Source: CAYXPR01 sp964467255
GTDB lineage: Bacteria > Pseudomonadota > Alphaproteobacteria > Rickettsiales > RGZB01
Reading direction: 5' to 3'
Length of the DNA stretch: 64,000 nucleotides
Assembly: GCA_964467255.1 (NCBI GenBank)
Contig: CAYXPR010000001.1
Coordinates: 124,001 to 188,000, forward strand
Position 1 is the stretch's first letter, and each line of letters opens with the position of its first letter. Below, one piece after another: positions 33,232-42,069 of the stretch. Under the pieces are notes generated by a model. That model did no database searches. It saw only the letters and a list, made by a program, of their open reading frames with translations, and was not told where the DNA came from. The position numbers were made by a program, and so were the translations under genes.

Positions 33232-34548
33232 TTAAGCCCCAGCCTTACGGCGGGACTCTTCTTCGTATTGCTTCAGTTTATTTCTCAGCGTGCGTATTGA
33301 AATCCCCAAAATATTCGCCGCCTGCGTGCGGTTGCCAAGGCAATGATCGAGCGTGGAAACAATCATTTCACGTTCGACACTATCCATCGTGCGTCCCACG
33401 AGTGATGGCACGTCACCCCCGCCAGTTCCGGCACCGATTTCACTTCCCGGCGCGGCTTGTAGCATGAGCGCATCGGTATCGATCGTATCGCCTGATGCCA
33501 GCAGCACCGCGCGGTGCATGGTGTTTTCAAGCTCGCGCACGTTGCCTTGCCAATGGTGGTTTTCCATCATCTGCAAGGCAGCATCATCGACTTTTTTGGC
33601 GCTTACGCCATTGGCTTCTGCATATTTTTTTGCAAAGAACTCAGCGAACATACGGATGTCTTCCTTGCGCTCACGCAAAGGTGGAATGTTGAGGTGGATG
33701 ATATTCAGGCGGAAGAATAAATCTTCGCGGAAGCGGCCTGCTTCCACTTCTTTTTTCAGGTCGCGGTTGCTGGTGGCGATAATACGCGTATCGACTTTCA
33801 CCGGCTTATTGCCGCCCACGCGGTCAATCTCGCGCTCTTGCACGGCGCGCAGCAGTTTTGCTTGCAGGCGGATATCCATTTCGCTGATTTCGTCGAGCAG
33901 CAGCGTGCCGCCGCTGGATTCTTCAAATTTACCGATGCGGCGGGTGATAGCGCCGGTAAACGCCCCACGCTCATGCCCGAACATTTCTGATTCCAGCAGG
34001 TTTTCAGGAATGGCGGCGCAGTTGACCGAAATAAACGGCTGGGCTTTACGCTTGCTGTTGTTATGGATGAAGCGCGCCATCATTTCTTTACCCGTGCCGG
34101 ACTCACCCGTGATAAGCACGTTGGCGTCGGCTGGTGCAATTTGCTTGGCGACCGCGACCACTTTTTGCATGGCAGGCGCTTTGTAAATGAGCGTGTCGCT
34201 TTCAGCGGTGATGGCTTCCAGCACAGCAGCAATCAGTTCTTTGTCCGGCGGGAGCGGGATATATTCTTTGGCTCCAGCGCGGATGGAGGCGGCAGCTTTT
34301 TCGCTGTTGGCCTGAAGGCCGAAAGCCACAACCGGAATGACAATGCGTTCCGCTTTCAGGCTTTCTGTGAGCAGGTGAATATCCTGCTCTACATCAATCA
34401 TAATGAGGTCGGCGCCTTTGCCGGAACGCACCATGGAGAGTGCGATATCAATCGTACTGGCCTGCGCCACCGACGCACCCTTGGTGCGCGCGATTTGCGA
34501 GGCGAGGCTTATCAGGTCATCCGGTTTGCCGATAATCAGGAGGCGCAT
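33232..34548 (-). CDS. flbD: sigma-54-dependent flagellar regulator FlbD
   Basis: NtrC-type activator that controls sigma-54-dependent flagellar genes in Alphaproteobacteria. The receiver-like domain (1-115) keeps an Asp at 52 but lacks the usual acidic pair at the N-terminus (LIIGKPDD), as known for FlbD, which is not regulated by ordinary phosphorylation. The AAA+ core has Walker A GESGTGKE (148-155) and the sigma-54-contacting GAFTGA (195-200). A Fis-type HTH (NRTQAANILGISIRTLRNKLK) ends the 438-residue protein. Position among fliN/motA and flhA agrees. Regulation of this cluster by sigma-54 is expected but no strong -24/-12 site was found before fliF. Confidence 0.92.
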   Translation of the reverse strand: MRLLIIGKPDDLISLASQIARTKGASVAQASTIDIALSMVRSGKGADLIMIDVEQDIHLLTESLKAERIVIPVVAFGLQANSEKAAASIRAGAKEYIPLPPDKELIAAVLEAITAESDTLIYKAPAMQKVVAVAKQIAPADANVLITGESGTGKEMMARFIHNNSKRKAQPFISVNCAAIPENLLESEMFGHERGAFTGAITRRIGKFEESSGGTLLLDEISEMDIRLQAKLLRAVQEREIDRVGGNKPVKVDTRIIATSNRDLKKEVEAGRFREDLFFRLNIIHLNIPPLRERKEDIRMFAEFFAKKYAEANGVSAKKVDDAALQMMENHHWQGNVRELENTMHRAVLLASGDTIDTDALMLQAAPGSEIGAGTGGGDVPSLVGRTMDSVEREMIVSTLDHCLGNRTQAANILGISIRTLRNKLKQYEEESRRKAGA

Positions 34549-34564
34549 GCTTCAGGCCCTCCGA

Positions 34565-35347
34565 TCATGAAAAATATTTGACGCGCTTTGCCGGCGGCAG
34601 CATCGAGTTCAGCAGCATTTCAAGGCGGCGCGGGTTTTCTTTACGGCCCACGGAGCCCACTGCCTTCAGATAAATTTCAAGCACCAGCGCTTCATCGTGC
34701 GAATTGCGGTCAAGCTTGGAAGCCAGCGGCGAAAAAAGAGCATAGGAAAGCATCGCACCATAAAAGGTGGTGAGCAGTGCGACGGCCATTGCCGGGCCAA
34801 TACTGGAGGGGTTGTCGAGCTGGCCAAGCATCTGCACCAGACCAATCAGCGTGCCGATAAGACCCATAGCAGGAGCAATTTCGGCTGACTTATTCAGGAT
34901 GGATGTGCTTTTTTTATGGCGATCAATCATGGATTCAATTTCCTGCTGCATCATGATTTCTGCCTCTTCAGGGGCAATGCCGTCAATGATGTAGCTGATG
35001 CCTTTGCGCAAGAAGGCATTGCGGCTGAACACCTCATCAAAATTCTGTAAGCCCAAAATGCCCTTTTTGCGCGCGACTTCGGCAATTTCAAGGCTGTTAT
35101 ACGCAGCGCGGCTGGGGTCTTCAGCGGAATAGAAAATGGTTTTAAATACCAGCACCTGCGCGTGCAGAATTTCAGGGATGGTGAAGCAGGCGGTGGTAAG
35201 CATGAACGTGCCGCCGATAACGATAAGCACGGAAGGGATATCGAGAAAAGCTTTGACGTTACCGCCCAGATACACAGCAAGCGACACCAGACCAAAGGCC
35301 ACTACGATGCCAATCAGCGTAGAGAGATCTGTGATATTACGGCCCAT
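34565..35347 (-). CDS. motA: flagellar motor stator protein MotA/PomA
   Basis: Inner-membrane stator subunit that couples ion flow to rotation. Four hydrophobic segments are seen: two at the N-terminus (about 9-28 and 33-55) and two near 150-205, where GLIGTLIGLVQMLGQLDNPSSIGPAMAVALLTTFYGA gives the pore-lining region. The 260-residue length and the style resemble PomA of sodium-type stators more than E. coli MotA. The MotB/PomB partner is not adjacent and must be encoded elsewhere. The gene starts 1 base from the fliN stop on the upstream side. Confidence 0.9.
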   Translation of the reverse strand: MGRNITDLSTLIGIVVAFGLVSLAVYLGGNVKAFLDIPSVLIVIGGTFMLTTACFTIPEILHAQVLVFKTIFYSAEDPSRAAYNSLEIAEVARKKGILGLQNFDEVFSRNAFLRKGISYIIDGIAPEEAEIMMQQEIESMIDRHKKSTSILNKSAEIAPAMGLIGTLIGLVQMLGQLDNPSSIGPAMAVALLTTFYGAMLSYALFSPLASKLDRNSHDEALVLEIYLKAVGSVGRKENPRRLEMLLNSMLPPAKRVKYFS

Positions 35348-35704
35348 CTATTCCCTGTTTTCAGCTTTGATGATTTCCGTCATGGTGATGCCGATTTTAT
35401 CTTCCACAATCACCACTTCGCCTTTTGCAATCAGGCGGTCGTTCACAAAAATATCCACAGCTTCACCAACCTTGCGGTCGAGCTCAATCACCGCGCCGCG
35501 GCCGAGCTTAATCAGCTGATTAATGGGCATGGCCGTTTTGCCAAGCACCACAGAAATCTGCACTGGAATTTGGTATACGGAGTCGAGGTTTAGACCATCC
35601 GCATTGTCGGACATCGCATCTGCGACCATTTCCTCAATGGACGTAGCTTTATCCTCGCCGCCTGCGGCTTTACCTTTTTCGTTTTTATCGGCACCATCGG
35701 CCAT
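35348..35704 (-). CDS. fliN: flagellar switch protein FliN
   Basis: C-ring component with a single SpoA (FliN/FliM C-terminal) domain in residues about 38-118. Conserved motifs are VQISVVLGKTAMPINQLIKLGRGAVIELD and VDIFVNDRLIAKGEVVIVEDKIGIT. The N-terminal 35 residues are charged. Two ATG codons stand six bases apart; the inner one (35704) has AAGGAGT at optimal spacing and is chosen, giving 118 residues. FliM and FliY are absent from the cluster. The next gene, fliH, ends about 50 bases upstream. Confidence 0.93.
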   Translation of the reverse strand: MADGADKNEKGKAAGGEDKATSIEEMVADAMSDNADGLNLDSVYQIPVQISVVLGKTAMPINQLIKLGRGAVIELDRKVGEAVDIFVNDRLIAKGEVVIVEDKIGITMTEIIKAENRE

Positions 35705-35757
35705 GATCATGACTCCTTAAAAGCGGCCATGTTTAAACACACCGCACTATATCAGCC

Positions 35758-36411
35758 TTATAAAGTTTCTTCTAACACTTTTTCAATCTCACGCCACATC
35801 TGTTCCACATTTGTGGCGACGCCGCCATCCTTCCACTCTACCCGCAGGTTTGCTGGGGTTAAAGCTTCATCGGTGTGAATGTTTAACTTGGTGGTGATGT
35901 TACGCGCAGCCCACAGGGCGGTCAGCTGTTCTTTTAAGGCTTCGGCCACGGAAGGATGCACAATAATCCACACTTCCGGTTTGGCGGAAATAAGGGCGAT
36001 GGATTGCTCGAGTGCTTCCTGAATACGGGCGGTGGGGTTTTCGGCCAAAGCCTTGCCAGCCACTTTTTGCGACATGGCGAGCACCAGCTGCGGGATTTTT
36101 TCTTTAAGACTCAGAATGCTTTGCTGAAAGTTGGCTTCCATGGCTTGAATGGCGGGGAGGGCGGCCTCAATACTTTTACTGAGCTGCTCATGCGCCACGC
36201 GGTTTTTATCTTCGGCTTCCTTGCGACCCTGCGCGAGGCCATCTTTAAACCCCAGCGCGTAACTTTCTTCGCCCTTTTTCTGCAATTCTTCTTCGCTGAA
36301 AGTGGGCGGCGGTGGGATTTCCTCTTCGGCTTTTTTCTTGGCTTTGGCGGCGCCGAATTCACCGAGGCTTTCAAAAGAAAACGGTTTAATCGTGTGTCCG
36401 GTCGTTGCCAT
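35758..36411 (-). CDS. fliH: flagellar assembly protein FliH
   Basis: Regulator of the export ATPase FliI, binding it through an extended helical stalk. The 217-residue protein is low in conservation but shows the FliH pattern: a Pro/Glu-rich N-terminus, GxxxG-like glycine repeats in YALGFKDGLAQGRKEAE (about 55-72), then a long helix and C-terminal domain with QKVAGKALAENPTARIQEAL. Position between fliG and fliN confirms it. FliI is not next to it in this cluster. Confidence 0.85.
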   Translation of the reverse strand: MATTGHTIKPFSFESLGEFGAAKAKKKAEEEIPPPPTFSEEELQKKGEESYALGFKDGLAQGRKEAEDKNRVAHEQLSKSIEAALPAIQAMEANFQQSILSLKEKIPQLVLAMSQKVAGKALAENPTARIQEALEQSIALISAKPEVWIIVHPSVAEALKEQLTALWAARNITTKLNIHTDEALTPANLRVEWKDGGVATNVEQMWREIEKVLEETL

Positions 36412-36429
36412 AGTGATGTATACCGTTCT

Positions 36430-37452
36430 CTAGTAAATCAGCTGATCTTCTTCGCCGCCATCTAAGATGACGATTTCACCAGAATCTGACATTTCTTTTG
36501 CTATCTGCACAATGTAGGACTGCGCTTCATCCACATCGCGGATACGCACAGGGCCTTTGCCTTCCATGTCTTCCTGCAGAATTTTTGCCGCGCGTTCAGA
36601 CATATTCGTGAAGAACAGTTCGCGCAGTTTGTCATTCGCGCCTTTGAGACCCACGGCGAGCTTATCTTTATCCACCTTGCGGATGATGGCCTGAATACCG
36701 GCATTATCCACCTTGGCGAGGTCGTCAAACGTGAACATCAGGTCACGGATGCGAGTGGCGGCATCCGGTTGCTGCTTGTCGAGCAGATCCATGAATTTGC
36801 CTTCGGTGTTACGGTCGAAATTGTTAAAGATTTCGGCAATCATCTCAAAGCTGTCATACTTCTTCGTGGCGGCAAGATTGCTCATGAATTCAGATTGCAG
36901 CGTGCGCTCAATGCCGGAGAGCACTTCTTTTTTTACCGGCTCCAGCGTAATCATGCGCTGAATGATTTCGAGTGAGAAGTCATCTGGCAGCACACCCAGT
37001 ACGCGCGCGGCTTGCATCGGCTTAATTTTGGATAGCACCAGCGCTGCGGTTTGCGGGTATTCGTTCTTTAAATAAGCGGCCAGAATTTCTTCATTCACGT
37101 TGTTAAGCTTTTCCCACGTGGTGCGACCAGCCGGGCCGCTGATATCTTCCATGATGGAGGCCACACGCTCGCGCCCCAAGGCCTTTTCAAGAATCTTTTC
37201 GACCATATCCATGTTGCCAACGAGCGCACCACCCTGTGCCATTTGGCCGATAAACTCACCCATCAGGGATTCGACTGTATCAGACGGCACCGTGCCGAGG
37301 TTTGACATAGCGTGGGAGATTTCTTTGATTTCGTCTTCATTCATCATGGAGAAGAGCTTCGTGGCGGTATCTTCGCCAAGGCTCATCATCAGCACGGCCG
37401 CTTTCTGTGGGCCGTTTATTTTTTCTTCTGAATTTTTTTTGCGCACTGCCAT
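36430..37452 (-). CDS. fliG: flagellar motor switch protein FliG
   Basis: Rotor C-ring protein that contacts the MS-ring and the stator. N-terminal FliG_N opens with LNGPQKAAVLMMSLGED near residue 12-28. The EHPQ-type motif reads NEYPQTAAL in the middle domain. FliG_C carries the charged torque helix LKGANDKLRELFFTNMSERAAKIL (about 270-295). The 340-residue length is standard. It follows fliF by 12 bases on the minus strand, as in most flagellated bacteria. Confidence 0.95.
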   Translation of the reverse strand: MAVRKKNSEEKINGPQKAAVLMMSLGEDTATKLFSMMNEDEIKEISHAMSNLGTVPSDTVESLMGEFIGQMAQGGALVGNMDMVEKILEKALGRERVASIMEDISGPAGRTTWEKLNNVNEEILAAYLKNEYPQTAALVLSKIKPMQAARVLGVLPDDFSLEIIQRMITLEPVKKEVLSGIERTLQSEFMSNLAATKKYDSFEMIAEIFNNFDRNTEGKFMDLLDKQQPDAATRIRDLMFTFDDLAKVDNAGIQAIIRKVDKDKLAVGLKGANDKLRELFFTNMSERAAKILQEDMEGKGPVRIRDVDEAQSYIVQIAKEMSDSGEIVILDGGEEDQLIY

Positions 37453-37464
37453 ACTAAAAAACCA

Positions 37465-39078
37465 TTATTTTTGTGTCATCCAGTTACGGAGGATATTTAA
37501 GGTTTCTTCAGGGTTACTATCAGCCAGTTCATTCACTTTTTTGCTGGTGGAAAGCTTCATACGACTTTGAATCTGTTCAATTTCAAACGTGGGTTCTTCT
37601 TCCCCACCCACTGCGGCATTGAGGCCTTCGCCGCCGCCGCCGCCCAGAGGTGCAGACATGGCTTGCTCTTCTACCGGCGCAATTTCAAAGGCGCGGTTTA
37701 CCATGGGGCGGATGACGAGCATGATAACCAGCACCGCTACCACGCCAATGACCAGTGTTTTAAGAATATTGTGCAGGTCGCGCTTCAGCCACTCGAATGG
37801 GTCGGTGCTTTCTTTTTCGTCGTAGTCTTCGCGTGAGAAAGGCATGTTGACGACCTCAATCAGGTCGCCGCGTTTCTCATCAAAGCCCATGGTAGAGCGA
37901 ACGAGTGTGCGGAGTTTTTCCAGCTCTTCTTCCGAACGCGGTTGGTAGGTGCGTTCCTGCGTTTCTTCATTCAGCGTGTAAGTGCCGTCCACTAGCACGG
38001 CAACGGAGAGTTTCTTGATCACGCCAATCTCGCTGATATGATTGGTAACCGTGCGCGAAATTTCAAAATTCGTGGTTTCCTCGGTGCGCTCGCTACCGCT
38101 GCCCGCGCTGGCAGCATCAGCCTTTGCAGGCAACGCATCCGGTAGATTATTGCCGACGCTAACATTGCCGCTATCGCCATCGTTGGCAAATTCCTTGGCT
38201 TCAGAGGTTTGCACCGAGCGCACCACCTGACCGTTGGGGTCGTAGACTTCAGAGTTTTTCACGATGCGGTCAAAGCCGATGTCCGCCGACACTTCCGCAC
38301 GCGCTTTGCCAGCGCCAACGGATTGCTCAAGCAACTGCTCGATGGTTTGTTTGAGGCGTGACTCATAGTTGACGCGGAATTCTTCGGCATCGGTGGCGGC
38401 AACCGTCATGTCTTCGGGGTCAGTTTCGCCGCGTGCAAGCAGCTTACCTTTGTTATCCACAATCGTGATGCGCGAAAGCTTAAGGCCCGGCACGGCCGTG
38501 GCAATCAGGTTGCTGATAGAGGCGGATTCTTCGCGGGAAAGTTTTTGTGAGCGGTTCCTGAGCGTGACAACCACGGAAGCCGAAGGCTCGACCTTTTCGC
38601 GCTCAAACACCTGCCTGCGCGGCATCACAAGATGCACGCGTGCAGCAGAGACGTTGTCGAACGAAGAAATGGTGCGGGCGAGTTCGCCTTCCAGTGCGCG
38701 CAGCAGGTTTACGTTGTGCACGAAATTGGAGGTGCCAAGCGCATCGGATTTATCAAAAATTTCATAACCCACGATGGAGCCGTGGGACGGAAGGCCTTTT
38801 TGCGCGAGGGAGATGCGGATGCGGTTGACTTCATTGGCGGGGACGAGAATCTGAGTGCCGTTGGCGCCCACTTCATATTTGGTACCGAGTTTATCAAGCT
38901 CGACGGCAATTTCGCCGCTGTCTTCCATCGAAAGGTTACTGTAGACCGGCGCCATGCTGGGCGCAGAAAGGCGGAAAGACAGGAAGGCGAAGAGCGCCAT
39001 CATCACCACGCCCATCAGCCCGAGAATCACAACTCTCATGGGGCCAAGGCCGCGTACTGTCTGAATCATGGCATTCAT
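37465..39078 (-). CDS. fliF: flagellar MS-ring protein FliF
   Basis: Forms the MS ring, the base of the flagellum. Two membrane helices flank the periplasmic region: residues about 16-38 and 445-468. The ring-building motifs follow the FliF pattern (YSNLSMEDSGEIAVELDKLG; AARVHLVMPRRQVFEREKVEPSASVVV). The C-terminal segment (SRMKLSTSKKVNELADSNPEETLNILRNWM) binds FliG. Length 537. It is the first gene of the operon; a gap of over 300 bases without genes lies upstream. Confidence 0.96.
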   Translation of the reverse strand: MNAMIQTVRGLGPMRVVILGLMGVVMMALFAFLSFRLSAPSMAPVYSNLSMEDSGEIAVELDKLGTKYEVGANGTQILVPANEVNRIRISLAQKGLPSHGSIVGYEIFDKSDALGTSNFVHNVNLLRALEGELARTISSFDNVSAARVHLVMPRRQVFEREKVEPSASVVVTLRNRSQKLSREESASISNLIATAVPGLKLSRITIVDNKGKLLARGETDPEDMTVAATDAEEFRVNYESRLKQTIEQLLEQSVGAGKARAEVSADIGFDRIVKNSEVYDPNGQVVRSVQTSEAKEFANDGDSGNVSVGNNLPDALPAKADAASAGSGSERTEETTNFEISRTVTNHISEIGVIKKLSVAVLVDGTYTLNEETQERTYQPRSEEELEKLRTLVRSTMGFDEKRGDLIEVVNMPFSREDYDEKESTDPFEWLKRDLHNILKTLVIGVVAVLVIMLVIRPMVNRAFEIAPVEEQAMSAPLGGGGGEGLNAAVGGEEEPTFEIEQIQSRMKLSTSKKVNELADSNPEETLNILRNWMTQK

Positions 39079-39397
39079 GTTGTGCCACCACCCCTTTTAA
39101 TGTCATTACCCCCAGGTAACTTCGTTCGTGAGAGAGATAAAGGAAGTAAGCCGCCGCGTGTTTGCAGCGTATTGTGCCCGAAAAATCTAGAAAACTGCAC
39201 TGCTTTGCTAGGCATCGCCCCGGTTTTCTGTTTTTACATGCTCCTTCACACCCCACGCCATATATGTCCTGTTCCCTCACATATGGTGCTCTTTCAATTT
39301 TATAAATACAATATATTGATTTGTAAACTGGTTTCTCAACTATTAGCAGTGGGGATTTTTTTGTCAGAAAACGGCGGATGTGTGGCTTCAAGGGAAT
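39079..39397. other. gene-free region upstream of fliF
   Basis: No ORF or RNA gene is convincing here. The left part is the fliF leader; the right part (39295-39330) is strongly AT-rich. The best sigma-54-like site on the minus strand is GGGGCGATGCCTAGCA near 39206-39221, with GG and GC 10 bases apart but otherwise poor. An A/T-rich stretch near 39300 could hold a sigma-70 promoter. Confidence 0.4.
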
Positions 39398-39428
39398 AAA
39401 AAACCCCGGGGGATGCCCGGGGTTTTTT
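39398..39428 (-). terminator. intrinsic terminator of rpmG
   Basis: CCCCGGG (39404-39410) pairs with CCCGGGG (39416-39422) around GGATG, with A- and T-tracts on both sides; it lies 24 bases after the rpmG stop and works on either strand. Confidence 0.9.
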
Positions 39429-39451
39429 GATAACGCGAGTAGAGTTGAAAT

Positions 39452-39619
39452 TTATTTCAGCTTCTGTTCTTTGAATTCCACGTGCTTACGAGCAACGGGA
39501 TCATATTTGCGGAAAGCGAGCTTTTCCGTCAGCTTCTTTGGGTTACGGCGCTTTACATAGTAAAAGCCCGTGCCAGCCGTGCTGACGAGTTTGAGCAAAA
39601 TGGTGTTTTTCTTTGCCAT
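39452..39619 (-). CDS. rpmG: 50S ribosomal protein L33
   Basis: A 55-residue basic protein read from the minus strand: it opens MAKKNTILLKLVSTAGTGFY and ends KHVEFKEQKLK. The conserved YVKRRNPKKLTEKLAFRKYDP block identifies bacterial L33. The cysteine pairs of the zinc-binding form are absent, so it is the zinc-independent type. It stands alone between a long gap and a divergent regulator gene, with a strong terminator downstream. The start ATG is at 39619. Confidence 0.96.
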   Translation of the reverse strand: MAKKNTILLKLVSTAGTGFYYVKRRNPKKLTEKLAFRKYDPVARKHVEFKEQKLK

Positions 39620-39899
39620 GGTATTAGCCCTTATATTCTTAAAGCGAAGCGCCTATCGCGGCCCCGTGTGCGTTCTCGCGTAAAAAACGGCAGATAAACA
39701 GTGTTTTCGGCCCCTCACGAGAGGGCGATAAACTACACGTATTTTTAGGCATGTCAAGCACAAAGCTGGCGGGCTTTCGTGGGGCAGAAGACACGGTGCG
39801 AATAATTGCGCCGCGCCTTTTTTGCGGGTGGGTGATAAATTGCTTGCTAGATGGTTGATTTTTTGCGTAATTATAGGGGCGCATAGCCGCGGAGGAAAC

Positions 39900-41117
39900 G
39901 TGAACATCATTACATCAGGTACCGAAGTTAAACTGGTCGATAGGGTCAAAGCCCTAAAAGGCGATTTCGGTACGAACTATGCCCTCGTATTCAACTTTTC
40001 CCAGCTTCAGGAGCAGTTCAAAAGTGAATTTCAGCTGAAAATTGCGCTGAACATTCTGTATGACGTGTTCCGCAGCAGTGAGGGAAATATTTACCTCTGC
40101 CAAGATGGTGATATTATCGTTATTTATCAGGGCTCTGATCGCAATCTGATGGAAAAAGCCATCTTCCAGTTGCGCTATTTGTATGTGGAAGACCCACTCG
40201 CCAACCTGCCGGACGGTACCGAAAACCCAGCTTTTTGCAGCATTTATGATTTAGCCTTCCAGTGGCAGCCATTCCACAATATCTGCTCCGATAAAATGGC
40301 CGCATCGCTGCGCAAGGCCACGGTGGCTGCGGCGAACAAAGGTAAAGCAGATTCCAAATTCTCGCGCCAGCCGCTTACGGCAACAAACCTGCAAAAAGTG
40401 CAGGAGTTGCTGGATACAATTGAGGTGGCGCACGCCATTCGCTTCCAGCCCATTTGCGCCCAGCCGCAGGGCAAGCAGATGCGCATTCTGTTTGAGGAAG
40501 TATACATTCACATCGCGCACTTAAGCCGCCTGATGGGCGACAGCTATGATTTGTTTAGCGACAAAACGCTGTTCAAATACATTACCCGCCAGCTCGATAA
40601 GCATGTGCTGCGCTTGCTCGCCAGCGACCCCGGCCGCTATATGAAGCGCCCGCTTAGTATCAATATTAACGTGGAATCGATTCTCTCGCCGTACTTCAGC
40701 GACTTCTGTGAGCGCATCAACAACCTGAAGCCTACCTCCGTGGTGTTTGAAATTCAGGTGGCAGACGTGTTCAACGATATGCGCAACTTCCTTTCTGCTC
40801 GCGACTTGGTGCAGAAATATGGCGGCAGGGTGTGCCTTGACGGCCTGAACACGCTGAACTTCCCGCAGATTGACCGCCAGAGTCTTGGCTTTGACCTCGC
40901 CAAAGTGCAATGGAACGCCGACGTAGCAGGCAATATTTCAAACGACGAAAACAAACGCATCAAAGAAGCGGTGGACCGCTGCGGCAGCAACCGCATTATC
41001 TTATGCTGGTGCGATTCTGTGCACGCGGTGGAATATGGGCATGCGCTGGGCGTATCGCTGTTCCAAGGCCGCTACCCTGACCGTATTGTAAACCCGGATT
41101 CCAAGATAGAGAATTAA
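39900..41117 (+). CDS. degenerate GGDEF/EAL-like protein (probably catalytically inactive)
   Basis: I read this 405-residue protein as a degenerate EAL protein. Near residue 182 FQPI matches the YQPI entry of EAL domains, but EEVYI replaces the EAL motif. LSININVESI (252-261) matches VSVNLSxxxL, and VVFEI (281-285) keeps the ELE-like Glu. DGLN replaces DDFG (314-317), CWCDS replaces EGVE, and GVSLFQGRY ends it. The metal-binding acids are therefore mostly lost. Residues 20-100 could be a degenerate GGDEF, with CQDGD (68-72) at the active-site position. The GTG at 39900 has GGAGG upstream. The next gene starts 13 bases later and is also degenerate. A sensor, scaffold or c-di-GMP receptor role is inference. 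Confidence 0.65.
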   Translation: MNIITSGTEVKLVDRVKALKGDFGTNYALVFNFSQLQEQFKSEFQLKIALNILYDVFRSSEGNIYLCQDGDIIVIYQGSDRNLMEKAIFQLRYLYVEDPLANLPDGTENPAFCSIYDLAFQWQPFHNICSDKMAASLRKATVAAANKGKADSKFSRQPLTATNLQKVQELLDTIEVAHAIRFQPICAQPQGKQMRILFEEVYIHIAHLSRLMGDSYDLFSDKTLFKYITRQLDKHVLRLLASDPGRYMKRPLSININVESILSPYFSDFCERINNLKPTSVVFEIQVADVFNDMRNFLSARDLVQKYGGRVCLDGLNTLNFPQIDRQSLGFDLAKVQWNADVAGNISNDENKRIKEAVDRCGSNRIILCWCDSVHAVEYGHALGVSLFQGRYPDRIVNPDSKIEN

Positions 41118-41130
41118 GAGAGAGCCACCT

Positions 41131-42036
41131 ATGTCCCTCAGAAAAGGCGATATCGCAATTACAGTGTGCCAGGATAATTCGGCAAAAAAGCTGGTAATTG
41201 AAAGCGCCGACGAGGGCATTGAGTTGGTGACGGGCTTTTCAGTACATGAACTGAAAGACATGCAGCTGCAGGATATTCTAACGGACAGCGTGAATGACCA
41301 GATTGAAGATTACATCGAATTTGAATCCAAGGGGAATGACCTTGCTGACGTACTTGGCAAGGTGCGCAACTTTGGCTTCCTGACCAAGCTGGGTAAAGAA
41401 ATGCGCGTGGATATGCGCGTGACCCGCGGCGTGGTGGAAGACGAAAAACCGCGTTTCCAGCTGGTAGTCCGTGATGCCTCCGACGTGTCAAGCGGCAGCA
41501 ACCGTGTGCTGAAACATTTGCGCGGTGCACAGCAGCTTGATCCGCTGACGAGTCTGCCGAACCGCGAAACCTTCCAGCGCGACATGGAATTCGTGATGTT
41601 CTGCGTAGAAAAAGAACGCATCAAAGCCAGCTTCGCGCTGATTGGTGTAGACCAGCTTGGCAAAATTATCAAAGAACATGGTCGCCCCGCAGCGGGTGAT
41701 TTGCTGAAAGAAGTGGCCACGCGCTGCCGCATGAATTTCCGCACCGATGATTTTTTGGCTTACTTGGAAAATGACACCATCGCGGTGGTGATGCTGGAAG
41801 CCGGCCGCGCCGCTGCGCTGATTCCGCTGAACCGCTTGCGCTGGCAGGTGGCGAACAAGCCGCTGGATTTCGTGAACCCTGAAGGGGAAAACACACCAAT
41901 TACCGTAACCGTGGCGTATGATGAAATCGGCAAGGGCGCGAAAGTAGATGCAATGATCAATAACTGCCTCGACGCAATTATTAAAGCGCAGGCCGAAGGC
42001 GGCAACAAAATTGTGGCCGCGCAGGATTCACAGTAA
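41131..42036 (+). CDS. PAS plus degenerate GGDEF protein (probably catalytically inactive)
   Basis: The 301-residue protein has a PAS-like N-terminal half (about 10-118) followed by a GGDEF-fold domain. LDPLTSLPNRETF (136-148) is the classical GGDEF entry, and DFLAYLENDTIAVVML sits at the active-site beta-hairpin, where LENDT (212-216) replaces GGDEF. No I-site RxxD precedes it. It cannot be an ordinary cyclase. It lies 13 bases after the degenerate EAL gene with the same orientation, so the two proteins are probably made together. recG follows 12 bases later. I do not recognise a named family. Confidence 0.75.
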   Translation: MSLRKGDIAITVCQDNSAKKLVIESADEGIELVTGFSVHELKDMQLQDILTDSVNDQIEDYIEFESKGNDLADVLGKVRNFGFLTKLGKEMRVDMRVTRGVVEDEKPRFQLVVRDASDVSSGSNRVLKHLRGAQQLDPLTSLPNRETFQRDMEFVMFCVEKERIKASFALIGVDQLGKIIKEHGRPAAGDLLKEVATRCRMNFRTDDFLAYLENDTIAVVMLEAGRAAALIPLNRLRWQVANKPLDFVNPEGENTPITVTVAYDEIGKGAKVDAMINNCLDAIIKAQAEGGNKIVAAQDSQ

Positions 42037-42069
42037 TCGCCCGTTTATGTGGGCGCAGGCGGTAAGTTG

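Noticed and set aside
33353..34186. 277-residue open frame opposite flbD
   Set aside because: Antisense shadow with Ser/Arg-rich composition and no similarity to known proteins.
39206..39221. Possible sigma-54 promoter before fliF (GG-N10-GC)
   Set aside because: GG and GC are spaced correctly, but the rest of the -24/-12 consensus is poor; another candidate nearby has the spacing off by one. Not reported as a promoter.
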